NCBI GenBank assembly: GCA_013151585.1
Contig: JAADHY010000604.1
Coordinates: 1-6,387 of the forward strand
Direction: 5' to 3'
Source: Planctomycetota bacterium
GTDB lineage: Bacteria; Planctomycetota; Planctomycetia; Planctomycetales; Planctomycetaceae
DNA: 6,387 nt
This document shows, one piece after another, positions 1 through 6,387 of this stretch. Every line of letters starts with the position of its first letter. Within the stretch, counting starts at the first letter, position 1. The position numbers and the translations under genes were made by a program. The notes below the pieces were generated by a model. That model saw only the letters and a program-made list of their open reading frames with translations. It had not been told where the DNA came from and did not search any database.

Positions 1-141
1 GGGATCGGAAAGGCAGAATGCTGAAAGGCGGAGTGACCGGCTACACGGCGTCGGGCCAACGGAGACCGCCGGCGAGCCGCACCGCGCAATGACCGCCAGC
101 CATTGCTTCTTTCGGGAAAGGCTACGGACGGCGTGTTTTCG

Positions 142-170
142 GAGACACCTCGGTTTTGCTCGACTATAGC
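142..170 (+). promoter_or_regulatory. possible weak sigma-70-type promoter
   Basis: GAGACA at 142-147 and TATAGC at 165-170 are separated by 17 bases. Each matches four of six positions of the vegetative consensus (TTGACA, TATAAT). The pair lies just upstream of the hairpin and SD that precede the broken DUF1186 gene, which is the right place for its promoter. Matches of this quality arise often by chance, and planctomycete promoters are not well described, so this is only a suggestion. Confidence 0.2.
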
Positions 171-195
171 GCGTGGCGTGTCAGTGGAGGACCGG

Positions 196-216
196 TTCCT
201 TTCATAGCGAAAGGAA
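196..216 (+). promoter_or_regulatory. hairpin covering a Shine-Dalgarno sequence
   Basis: TTCCTTTC (196-203) and GAAAGGAA (209-216) are perfect reverse complements around a 5-base loop. The 3' arm contains the purine-rich SD AAAGGAA, which lies about 8 bases before an ATG at 225. In RNA the stem would hide the SD and could limit translation. The ATG at 225 is in the same frame as the N-terminal part of the DUF1186 gene, but a TGA at 243-245 interrupts it. The pairing is seen directly; the regulatory role is inferred. Confidence 0.4.
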
Positions 217-257
217 GCTTCGCGATGATCGGACCTTGTTTTTGAAACGTATCGGAA

Positions 258-1546
258 TTGATCCGCGACGAGCCGATTCCGGCCAAAGAACGGCTCGAAC
301 AGGCGATGGGGCAACTCGACCAGATGACAGAAGATGACTTCATCTACAGCGAAGAAGTCATCGACCGACTAGAAGACATTTTGATGAAATCGACGTCCAA
401 TTGGATCAGATCGATCCCACACCGCACAGCTCGCCCGACGGAGCGACGAGAGCTGGCGAGGCAGACGTTCGCGCGGTTGTCGCCGGGCCCTGGTCGCCCT
501 GGACTCGGAGATCGAAGCGGCAATCGAAACGGAGCTGGACGGGATCTTTGATGAACTGTGTATGCCAATCGATCTGATCAACGAAGAGGCGTTGCGAGAA
601 GCTCAAATTCACCAACATTGGATGGCTCCACGGCTTGTCCTCGCGCTGGAAGATGCCGTAGAAGCGGCTTTGCGGGACGAGGATTATGGGAGGAACGTCG
701 CGGCTTTTGCAGTGCTCCTGTTGACGGAGTTTCGGGAGAAGGAGGCTTTGCCTGCCCCTTTGGACACGCTTTCGTTGCCGGATGGCCTTTCGTCGGGTCT
801 CTTCGGGGACACGATTGTCGGCCCACTTCCGCGAGTTCTTGCGGCGATGGTCGACGACCCGGCAGGGCTCAACCCAGTGATCCGAAACCCTGCCATCGAT
901 TGGTTCATTCGATTGGCGGCAACTGATACGCTTTTGTACCTGATTCGCGAAGGACGCATTACCCGGGAAGAAGGACTCGCACGCCTGCAACAACATTTGC
1001 GCAACGAGATCGAACAACGTGACCGCGAATAGACAACGTCCGTGATCACAACCCTTACGGATATCGGTCCCACGGAGCTTCGTGACGACATCCGGAAGGC
1101 TTTTGAGCTCGATTTGGTCGATTCGATTGCGGTCGATCGGGGGAAAATGGAACGCGCGATCGCCGAGGGCGAAGAGCGGTGGCACGCCGAACGGGAGGAA
1201 CTTAGTTCGACGGGAATTATCGATACCGTGGACGAGCTGCGAAGTATGAAAGAATGGAGCTCCGGGGGAAAATGGTTTCCTAACTCGCGGGCGTTGCTGG
1301 AAATGATCACGGCGCTGGGCGACAAAAAACGACATGGAACTGCTGGAGAACAACGACAAAGATGAAGACGAGGTCTCCGACGGCTTTCTAACAGGCGACT
1401 TCGACAAGTGTGGCTCCCCGGACACTCGTTCTTCCAAATCATCAGATGGTATCCTGCTGGACTGAGGTCGTCCCGTGGGAGGAAATGATCCCTGTCCCTG
1501 CGGCAGTGGAAAGAAGGAAAAGAAATGTTGTGGGGCTCCGAAATGA
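258..1546 (+). pseudogene. broken DUF1186 family protein with C-terminal SEC-C zinc motif
   Basis: This is one ancestral gene of about 430 codons split by frame changes. Frame 3 carries 258-380. It then shifts at T4 (379-382) to frame 2, at G3 (485-487) to frame 1, at A6 (1324-1329) to frame 2, at AAG/GTG (1406-1410) to frame 1, and at GGG (1477-1479) to frame 2. A TAG at 1030-1032 interrupts frame 1. Adding or removing one base at each site gives a continuous protein. Family evidence comes from the helical-repeat-like middle: LLLTEFREKEALP, then FGDTIVGPLPRVLAAMVDDP, RLAATDTLLYLIREGRI and LRDDIRKAFELDLVD, which follow the DUF1186 order. The end, GGNDPCPCGSGKKEKKCCG (1478-1534), is a complete SEC-C motif, CxC-x8-CC, as at the SecA C-terminus, where it binds zinc. 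SEC-C commonly ends DUF1186 proteins, whose function is unknown. TTG 258 is the first usable start after the TGA at 243; an SD-linked ATG at 225 is upstream in the same frame. The breaks are either true decay or assembly errors. The intact neighbouring genes favour decay, but the short base runs favour error. Confidence 0.85.
1512..1546 (+). promoter_or_regulatory. SD and stop/start overlap between the two plus-strand genes
   Basis: AGAAGGAA (1512-1519), which encodes the lysine-rich part of the SEC-C motif, also serves as an SD six bases before ATG 1525. The SEC-C frame ends at TGA 1544-1546, inside AAATGATG, where it overlaps ATGs at 1543 and 1546 that are in frame with the downstream protein. 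Either start gives an arrangement typical of translational coupling. Which start is used cannot be settled from sequence alone. Confidence 0.5.
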
Positions 1547-4410
1547 TGCGCAAGCCTGCTGCCGGCTCGTGCCGGTCAGACGTTGGCGCTCGCATGACCT
1601 GGCCATCGGCTGTCGCTGCTATCGTCGCCTGCTGGATGACGATCGTAACCTACGCCGGTGACCGCCGACTGCCTTCCGAACGAGCGGCCCTGGAAGTGCG
1701 CGTGCCACTCCTGCCGAAGATGGTGGTCAACGAATCGGACCGCGGTAGCCCTGAGGCTATGGTCGACGAGCAGGCCGCGATCGGCGACCCGCCGTCTGGC
1801 AACCCAACCAGTGCCTGGCGCATCGAGTCGCGGTTTTGGAAGAATTTTCCTTACAGCGCATATCTTGATCTCGGCCGGAACCGTCATCTGTCTTGTCTCT
1901 GGCTCTTCGATACCCACGGCATCGGCGAGCTGGTCGTATCAGCGGGCGAGCCCGGCCGATGGCGAGCGATTCTCACCCACCGAACCGCTACGTACATGCG
2001 GTGGACCCAATTGTCGCTCGATGTGACGACGCGCTACCTGCGACTGACGCGCAAGACGCCTGGATGCCGGTTTGCCGAAATTGTCCTTTACGAGTACACC
2101 CCCGAAGGCTACCGCGCGATGCGTGCTCGCAAAGCCGCCGAAGAAAAGGCCCGAGCGGAACGGGAAACCGCTTTGGCTCGAGCACGCGAAGAAGCCAAAC
2201 GTCGTCCGTGGATCGATATCGGCCCGCCTTTCGGCAAGTTGCCGCTCGTAGACGAGATCGACTGCGCCGGAGACCTCGCCGAACACGGCTTCATTGAATC
2301 ACCCCCGGGAGCGTCGTATGTCACGACGATTCTGGGGCGACCATGCCGAGTGCTCAAGAAAACGCCAGGAGAAGCCGCGTACTTCGCCTATCGGATCGGA
2401 AAATGGAAGCTGCTTGAGCCGGGACGCGCCTACGTGCTGGTCGTCGAGTATCCCGAGGACGCACCGAGGACCGTAATCGTCATGAACGGCGGCAATGAAA
2501 CGATTCGCGGGTTTCACACTGGTGCCACCGTGGGCGATGCGTTTCGTCCCAAGTACGTCAACAACAATCCCGAATCGCTCGGCATACCTCTTTCCAGCCG
2601 TTACGAGTCGTGGCGTCTGTTCTTCCATCTGCATGATCGTTTTCCGAACTTGAACTTCATCCGAGGCAAGGGACGGCGTGAATTGGCTCCCGAAGACGGA
2701 TTCACCGTCGCGATTTGTCAGTTCTCGGCCGAGAACCTTCCCGTGTCGCACGGAGCGGCCGTTTCGCGCATTCGGCTGTTCGAAGTCCCTAACCCCGAAA
2801 CTGTGTACGCTCCCGTGCGTTTACCGCCTGCCGATCTGCCTCATCGGCATTTGTTCTGGCGTGAAGAGATGGCCGATGGAGTGATCGCGAGCGAAAAGGA
2901 AGAAGAGCGTGGTGTCACGGATCCGCTCGACTGGTACCGTTACAAGGCCAGCACCATGCGGTTGCTGGCCATGAACACTTTCTGCAAAGACCTGCTCGAA
3001 TTCGGCGCCTGCCAGGGCTGGGACTCGACGGCCGGCGGCGGCAACGATTGGGTCTACTTCAACCGGTTCCACAAGGATTGGTGGCGTCAAATCGTTGCGA
3101 TGATGGGACGGCACGGTTTCTGCGTTTTGCCTTATTACGAATACGCCGGAAGCAAAGGCCGCCACGGGCTGGGCAACCAGCGACGAGCCAAGCCGCTCAC
3201 GCGCGACGACGCATACACACACATCCGCTGGGTCGAGAATGCGAACGCTGATATTACCGACCCGGACACTTACGTCGACTTCAAGAAGATGCTCGACCTG
3301 ACCATCGTGCGTTACAAGGACAAGGCACGTTTTGCCGGCGCGTGGCTCCGACAGCGAGGCCAGATGCCTCTCGGTTTCGGCGAAGCCACGCGGGCCCGCT
3401 TCGCGCGCGAAGCCAACGGCGGCCAACCGATCAGTCGGCGCGACCTGATCGAAGACCCGAAACTCCTTGGTCGCTACTACGACTGGTGGTACGGCAAGCG
3501 GCGCCAGTTTCTGGTCGCGATGCGAAATCACTTGCGTGACGCGACCGTCAACCCGAAAGCCACGATCCTATTTACCGCTGATCCGACCGAGCCCGGACTG
3601 CCTTTTCCCACCTGGGACCGATTCGTCGTTACCGACGATGAGGACGGCTGGCTGAAACGGCTCGATATCTTGAGGGCCCGACACGTTCGGCCGATCTCAA
3701 TCGCCGACGTGGTCCGACGCGACTTCTACTTGAACACGCTGCTTTCGCCGCGTTTGAATTGGGGCCGCTGGGAATGGCATCATTCGTCGCCGCCCGCCGA
3801 CCCGGGGCGCTACAAGCAAACCGAGGGCGTCCTGCTGACGCACACCTTCAACCGCCTGTACACGGTGGCTTCACCCAAAACCCTGGAACTGTTCCGAGGG
3901 CCGTCCGGTTTGGCCATCATTCGCCATTACGCATTGAACGAACACATGATGTTCGACAAGAACGACCAGCCGAAGCTGGGTTATTTTGTCGCGGACATCG
4001 AAAGGGCTGGACCATACTGCATGCTGGCTGAAGCGCGGGCCGTGGCCTACGGCGATCCAACTTGGATCGGCTATCTGGTGGGTTCGAACTTCGCACGCGG
4101 ATTTCCGCAGTACGTGCGGCAATTCAATCAAGCGTTTTTGGCGTTGCCGGCATTGCCGAGCGAGCGGCTGCCGAATGCGTCGTCCGATCCGGAAGTGGTC
4201 GTCCGGGCGATCCGCACCGACCGCCACGGCACGTACCTGGCCGTCGTGAATACCGGACTGCACGCCAAACAAGACATTCGCATCCAGCTCCCCGACCCAG
4301 GTCGGGCCACCGACGCCGCCACGGGCGAGAACCTCCGAGTCACTGACCAGTCGATCTGCCTGTCATTGGGCCCCTGTCAGCTCAGGAGCTTCCACATCAC
4401 TCCCCGCTGA
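1525..4410 (+). CDS. exported multidomain glycosidase-like protein
   Basis: This 961-residue protein is probably secreted or envelope-attached and acts on carbohydrate. Residues 1-25 are a basic n-region and 26-44 are hydrophobic, with a plausible signal peptidase I site after TYA (44/45). IVAC at 33-36 also fits a lipobox, so a lipoprotein is possible. Residues about 95-192 resemble a discoidin/F5-8 type C fold (SAYLDLGRN, then YLRLTRKTPGCRFAEIVLYEY). A charged helical linker (about 193-227), rich in A, E, K and R, follows. Residues about 230-422 look like a beta-sandwich. Residues about 435-860 look like a TIM barrel (FCVLPYYEYAG, then DFKKMLDLTIVRYKDKARFAGAW and YYDWWYGKRRQFLVAMRNHL). The last 85 residues resemble the C-terminal beta domain of many glycosidases. 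I cannot assign a GH family, substrate or catalytic pair; E620 in FGEA and the acidic DDEDGW at 704-709 are only candidates. ATG 1525 has AAGGA six bases upstream. ATGs at 1543 and 1546, which overlap the upstream stop, and at 1594 are alternatives. The reading frame is intact throughout. Confidence 0.8.
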   Translation: MLWGSEMMRKPAAGSCRSDVGARMTWPSAVAAIVACWMTIVTYAGDRRLPSERAALEVRVPLLPKMVVNESDRGSPEAMVDEQAAIGDPPSGNPTSAWRIESRFWKNFPYSAYLDLGRNRHLSCLWLFDTHGIGELVVSAGEPGRWRAILTHRTATYMRWTQLSLDVTTRYLRLTRKTPGCRFAEIVLYEYTPEGYRAMRARKAAEEKARAERETALARAREEAKRRPWIDIGPPFGKLPLVDEIDCAGDLAEHGFIESPPGASYVTTILGRPCRVLKKTPGEAAYFAYRIGKWKLLEPGRAYVLVVEYPEDAPRTVIVMNGGNETIRGFHTGATVGDAFRPKYVNNNPESLGIPLSSRYESWRLFFHLHDRFPNLNFIRGKGRRELAPEDGFTVAICQFSAENLPVSHGAAVSRIRLFEVPNPETVYAPVRLPPADLPHRHLFWREEMADGVIASEKEEERGVTDPLDWYRYKASTMRLLAMNTFCKDLLEFGACQGWDSTAGGGNDWVYFNRFHKDWWRQIVAMMGRHGFCVLPYYEYAGSKGRHGLGNQRRAKPLTRDDAYTHIRWVENANADITDPDTYVDFKKMLDLTIVRYKDKARFAGAWLRQRGQMPLGFGEATRARFAREANGGQPISRRDLIEDPKLLGRYYDWWYGKRRQFLVAMRNHLRDATVNPKATILFTADPTEPGLPFPTWDRFVVTDDEDGWLKRLDILRARHVRPISIADVVRRDFYLNTLLSPRLNWGRWEWHHSSPPADPGRYKQTEGVLLTHTFNRLYTVASPKTLELFRGPSGLAIIRHYALNEHMMFDKNDQPKLGYFVADIERAGPYCMLAEARAVAYGDPTWIGYLVGSNFARGFPQYVRQFNQAFLALPALPSERLPNASSDPEVVVRAIRTDRHGTYLAVVNTGLHAKQDIRIQLPDPGRATDAATGENLRVTDQSICLSLGPCQLRSFHITPR

Positions 4411-5454
4411 AAGTGGCTGGATCTGTCGATCGTGTTCCAACCACTCGCGGAGTTGTCGGCGAGCTTGGTCAATGTCCTTGCGAATTTCTTCCTCCGGCCG
4501 ATCTTGCAGCATGGCGATTTCAGCCAGATCCATATCTTCCACCGCCGAGAGCAACAACGCTTGACGCTGACCACGGGGCAAACGCCGAACCAATTGTAGG
4601 ATTTGTTCTCGCTGCTCACTCGGTTCCAATTCCTCCCAGCGCGGCGTCGAATCACAACCCGGAACCAAGTCTTCGAGCGTCAGCGTCTCGCTGTATCCCA
4701 GCAAAGCCGCCCACCATTCGTCCTCGCCCACCTGAATGTCATGGACCGGTAAGTCCTGCACGCTTTCTAACACACTGGTCTCGAGGGACACGTGAGGCCG
4801 TGGTTCTTGTTTGATCCAGTCGTCAATGACTTCATGCAGCAACTGCGTCAGCCAGACATACAACGGCACTCGTTCCGGCCGCTGCGAGTACTGGTGCCAA
4901 GCCCGATTCAAAACCTCGTCCAACAAATCCCCGACCGAGACTTCTCCCGGATGGATAGCGCCTTCGATTTCGAGAATCCGTAGCTCACGGCGCGCATGGT
5001 CAGACAAAAAGTTGAGCAGAGGCCGAAGCAGGCGGAAGAAATCGTGCTGTCGACCTCGGGCCTTGTCTTGGCTTAACAGAGGTTCGGCTGCAACCAAATC
5101 CTGTTTGGCCCGATTCTTTCGCTTGTACAAGTAATCTTTCCGGACCAGCTCGCGATGTCGTCTGGTCTGCCGGACCAAGTTGTCCACAATCTGGTCGATT
5201 AACGCGACGGGATCCTCGCCTTCCCGATGCGCGACCAAGGTCCCCGTGGGCAGTCGCACAACACCGCGAGCCTCATACCACCAATTCTGCGCACCCTTGT
5301 GGCTGGCATGAACGGTCAGACGCAGCTCATAAACGTCGCTCGGATATCCCTTCAAGAACCGCTCGATGCGATGAGCCTTTTCATGCCAATAAAGCTCGAC
5401 CTTCGAGCGAAGCGATCGATCTTCGAATCCCTCCAAAACGACGTGCATGCTCAT
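4363..5454 (-). CDS. HPF/S30AE ribosome-hibernation domain fused to an ECF-like sigma-70 domain
   Basis: This 363-residue protein has two recognisable halves. Residues 1-112 match the HPF/S30AE fold, which sits in the ribosomal decoding centre in quiescent cells. The helix LRSKVELYWHEKAHRIERFL, the strand ELRLTVHASHKG, and the hallmark EGEDPVALIDQIVDNLVRQ followed by a basic RRHRELVRK tail are all present. Residues about 138-217 match sigma-70 region 2: SVGDLLDEVLNRAWHQY corresponds to the DLVQEVFLRAW core-binding helix, and YVWLTQLLHEVIDDWIKQE to the next helix. An acidic linker (about 220-284) leads to region 4 at about 285-340 (LPRGQRQALLLSAVEDMDLAEIAML, then ARRQLREWL). The predicted recognition helix, PEEEIRKDIDQ, is unusually acidic. 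ATG 5454 is chosen because AAGGAG lies eight bases upstream. A GTG at 5556 in the same frame would add 34 residues without domain signal and run across a perfect palindrome. The 3' end overlaps the convergent gene by 48 bp. Domain calls come from motif reading; promoter targets and ribosome binding are inferred. Confidence 0.8.
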   Translation of the reverse strand: MSMHVVLEGFEDRSLRSKVELYWHEKAHRIERFLKGYPSDVYELRLTVHASHKGAQNWWYEARGVVRLPTGTLVAHREGEDPVALIDQIVDNLVRQTRRHRELVRKDYLYKRKNRAKQDLVAAEPLLSQDKARGRQHDFFRLLRPLLNFLSDHARRELRILEIEGAIHPGEVSVGDLLDEVLNRAWHQYSQRPERVPLYVWLTQLLHEVIDDWIKQEPRPHVSLETSVLESVQDLPVHDIQVGEDEWWAALLGYSETLTLEDLVPGCDSTPRWEELEPSEQREQILQLVRRLPRGQRQALLLSAVEDMDLAEIAMLQDRPEEEIRKDIDQARRQLREWLEHDRQIQPLSAGSDVEAPELTGAQ

Positions 5455-5462
5455 GACAAAAG

Positions 5463-5468
5463 CTCCTT
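5463..5468 (-). promoter_or_regulatory. ribosome binding site of the HPF-sigma gene
   Basis: On the minus strand this reads AAGGAG and is separated by eight bases from ATG 5454. It is a near-ideal SD and decides the start: the second ATG at 5448 would be 14 bases away, and the upstream GTG at 5556 has no comparable site. Confidence 0.75.
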
Positions 5469-5498
5469 CGTGCAGGAAGAATCGACGCCCCGTTCTCC

Positions 5499-5526
5499 GC
5501 ATGTCGCTCACCAACGAGCGACATGC
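5499..5526 (-). repeat. perfect 11-bp inverted repeat in the leader of the HPF-sigma gene
   Basis: GCATGTCGCTC (5499-5509) and GAGCGACATGC (5516-5526) are exact reverse complements around a 6-base centre, ACCAAC. The repeat lies about 45 bases upstream of ATG 5454. No T-run follows on either strand, so a standard terminator is unlikely. It could be an operator for a dimeric regulator or a stable hairpin in the mRNA leader. The repeat is seen directly; its role is inferred. Confidence 0.6.
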
Positions 5527-5833
5527 CCTGAGCGAATCCAAAGGCGTCACCGGCACTGCGCCGACCGTAAAGCATCGCTCGCAGTGCGGCGGTTCGGCGT
5601 TGATTGGCTGTTGAGTTTTTGATCATACTCCGACGATTCGCCCGGGGCGATCGCAAGAGAAATGGAAAACGCTGTTAAGCCACCGCACTCCGAAGCCGCT
5701 CGCGGCGGCGTCTTCGCCGAGGCCAATGCACAAGGTACACATCGCTAACACTGCAGGAGACCAAGCCGATTTGGCAGTCTTGCCGCTACGAAAATTTCGG
5801 GACGCAAACAGCGTGCCAAACAGTCCGCGCCGG

Positions 5834-5848
5834 ACTCGGCCGAGTTTT
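5834..5848. repeat. 12-bp perfect palindrome followed by TTT
   Basis: ACTCGGCCGAGT (5834-5845) is self-complementary and continues into TTT on the plus strand. A second short hairpin, AGTCCG-CGC-CGGACT (5822-5836), shares the bases ACT with it, so the two RNA folds exclude each other. It could be a weak plus-strand terminator or a binding site, but no gene clearly ends here. Confidence 0.3.
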
Positions 5849-5998
5849 CATCAGCCATGCCGCATCCTTTGCGCGCGAGCCAACCGGAAGCGCCCGAACT
5901 CGCCGCTCACCGCTACCGTGTTCCAACGACCGCAAGGTAAGCTCGCGCACATTTGCCATTCGAATCTCGTATGGTTGGAGGAAAAGAGGAGATATGCC

Positions 5999-6226
5999 AT
6001 GAGAAGCAATGGTACCTTCGCTCTGACCTTACCCCCTTTTTCCCTTCGGGTGGCCGGCCCTTGGGCGAATCGGCATAGCTTCCTCCGGCGCTTCACGACC
6101 GCTCCCGCCTACGGCTCGACCCTCAGAGCACGAGCCGCGAATATCAAACAGCCCGTGCCGAGCAATTTCGAGTCAAACTGTCAAAGCCGTGCGGACATGG
6201 CGTGCGTTTCACGGAAAACCGCTTAG
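5999..6226 (+). CDS. weak candidate small protein of 75 residues
   Basis: The only support is a good ribosome binding site: AGAGGAG (5985-5991) lies seven bases before ATG 5999. The protein starts MRSNGTFALTLPPFSLRVAG, is basic and low in acidic residues, and has no motif, signal peptide or membrane segment I recognise. The open frame extends upstream to 5726 without a comparable start. It may be a chance frame in G+C-rich noncoding DNA, and I assign no function. Confidence 0.2.
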   Translation: MRSNGTFALTLPPFSLRVAGPWANRHSFLRRFTTAPAYGSTLRARAANIKQPVPSNFESNCQSRADMACVSRKTA

Positions 6227-6387
6227 GAAGACAAGAAACCAACGCACGCAATTCGCGGTATTCACATCGGAACGCCCGACTCGCAGATTAATGACACGTC
6301 CGATCTGGATCGTGCGATGCCGTCGCGAGCTTTATCTGTGGTGAAACAGTTGTTTGCCCTCGGGGCCCCTTGCAAAGCCTATGACCT

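Larger units (their letters stand above)
5527..6387. other. long stretch without a convincing gene
   Basis: About 860 bases hold no ORF with recognisable protein features. The upstream part (to about 5640) should contain the promoter of the minus-strand HPF-sigma gene; TATGAT can be read on the minus strand near 5626, but no matching -35 box is evident. An open frame at 5726-6226 (+) lacks family features, although its inner ATG at 5999 has a good SD. Short palindromes occur at 5822-5845 and 6361-6368 (GGGGCCCC). No tRNA-like fold was found. A decayed gene or small RNA cannot be excluded. Confidence 0.5.

Noticed and set aside
1042..1365. separate 107-residue gene starting at GTG 1042
   Set aside because: It is in the same frame as the piece ending at TAG 1030 and continues the DUF1186 order (DIRKAFELDLVD), so it is a fragment of the broken gene.
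406..1437. 343-residue minus-strand open frame
   Set aside because: It is antisense to the DUF1186 pieces, is rich in Ser/Arg low-complexity sequence and has no domain signal. The plus strand carries clear family motifs in shifting frames.
379..1479. programmed frameshifting as the cause of the frame changes
   Set aside because: Five shifts in both directions, none at a classic slippery heptamer with a clear stimulator, plus an internal TAG, fit decay or sequence error much better.
684..1595. 303-residue minus-strand open frame
   Set aside because: Same region and same reason: a Ser/Arg-rich shadow of the plus-strand gene.
2821..3531. 236-residue minus-strand open frame
   Set aside because: It lies wholly opposite the barrel region of the 961-residue protein, and the plus-strand frame is intact with recognisable domain structure.
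5454..5556. 34-residue N-terminal extension of the HPF-sigma protein from GTG 5556
   Set aside because: It would be coded across the perfect palindrome, adds no domain signal, and ATG 5454 has a far better SD.
5946..5980. tRNA-like T-loop sequence TTCGAAT
   Set aside because: The flanking bases do not pair into a T-stem, and no anticodon or acceptor stem is found nearby.
5851..6096. 81-residue minus-strand frame with a short hydrophobic stretch
   Set aside because: GTG start without an SD, no family features and a hydrophobic stretch of only about 10 residues; probably chance.

Overview
The window looks like chromosomal DNA from a planctomycete (Pirellulales-like) bacterium. The basis is indirect: moderately high G+C, a large secreted multidomain glycosidase-like protein, a DUF1186/SEC-C protein, and a small ECF-type sigma domain fused to a ribosome-hibernation domain. 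No rRNA, tRNA, CRISPR array or transposase is visible, and the taxonomic call is inference.

Layout. Positions 1-257 are a leader with a possible weak promoter and a perfect 8-bp hairpin that covers a Shine-Dalgarno (SD) sequence. Positions 258-1546 (+) hold one broken gene, a DUF1186-type protein ending in a zinc-binding SEC-C motif. Its coding signal moves through the frames 3-2-1-1-2-1-2, with five single-base frame changes, mostly at short base runs, and one in-frame TAG. A conventional gene call would show only unrelated fragments. Positions 1525-4410 (+) encode an intact 961-residue exported protein: signal peptide, discoidin-like domain, charged helical linker, beta-sandwich, TIM-barrel-like glycosidase region and C-terminal beta domain. 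Its start overlaps the end of the broken gene. Positions 4363-5454 (-) encode the most unusual protein here, an HPF/S30AE ribosome-hibernation domain followed by sigma-70 region 2 and region 4. The two intact genes converge and overlap by 48 bp at their 3' ends. The sigma fusion has a strong SD and, about 45 bases upstream of its start, a perfect 11-bp inverted repeat. Positions 5527-6387 hold no convincing gene, only one weak small-ORF candidate and some short palindromes.

How the genes work together. No single pathway links all three. The broken gene and the exported protein are co-directional and overlap, so they could once have been translationally coupled. The divergently placed HPF-sigma protein is a stand-alone regulator candidate that could join ribosome hibernation to promoter selection. 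That fusion, with its leader palindrome, is the best candidate in the window for an undescribed regulatory system.
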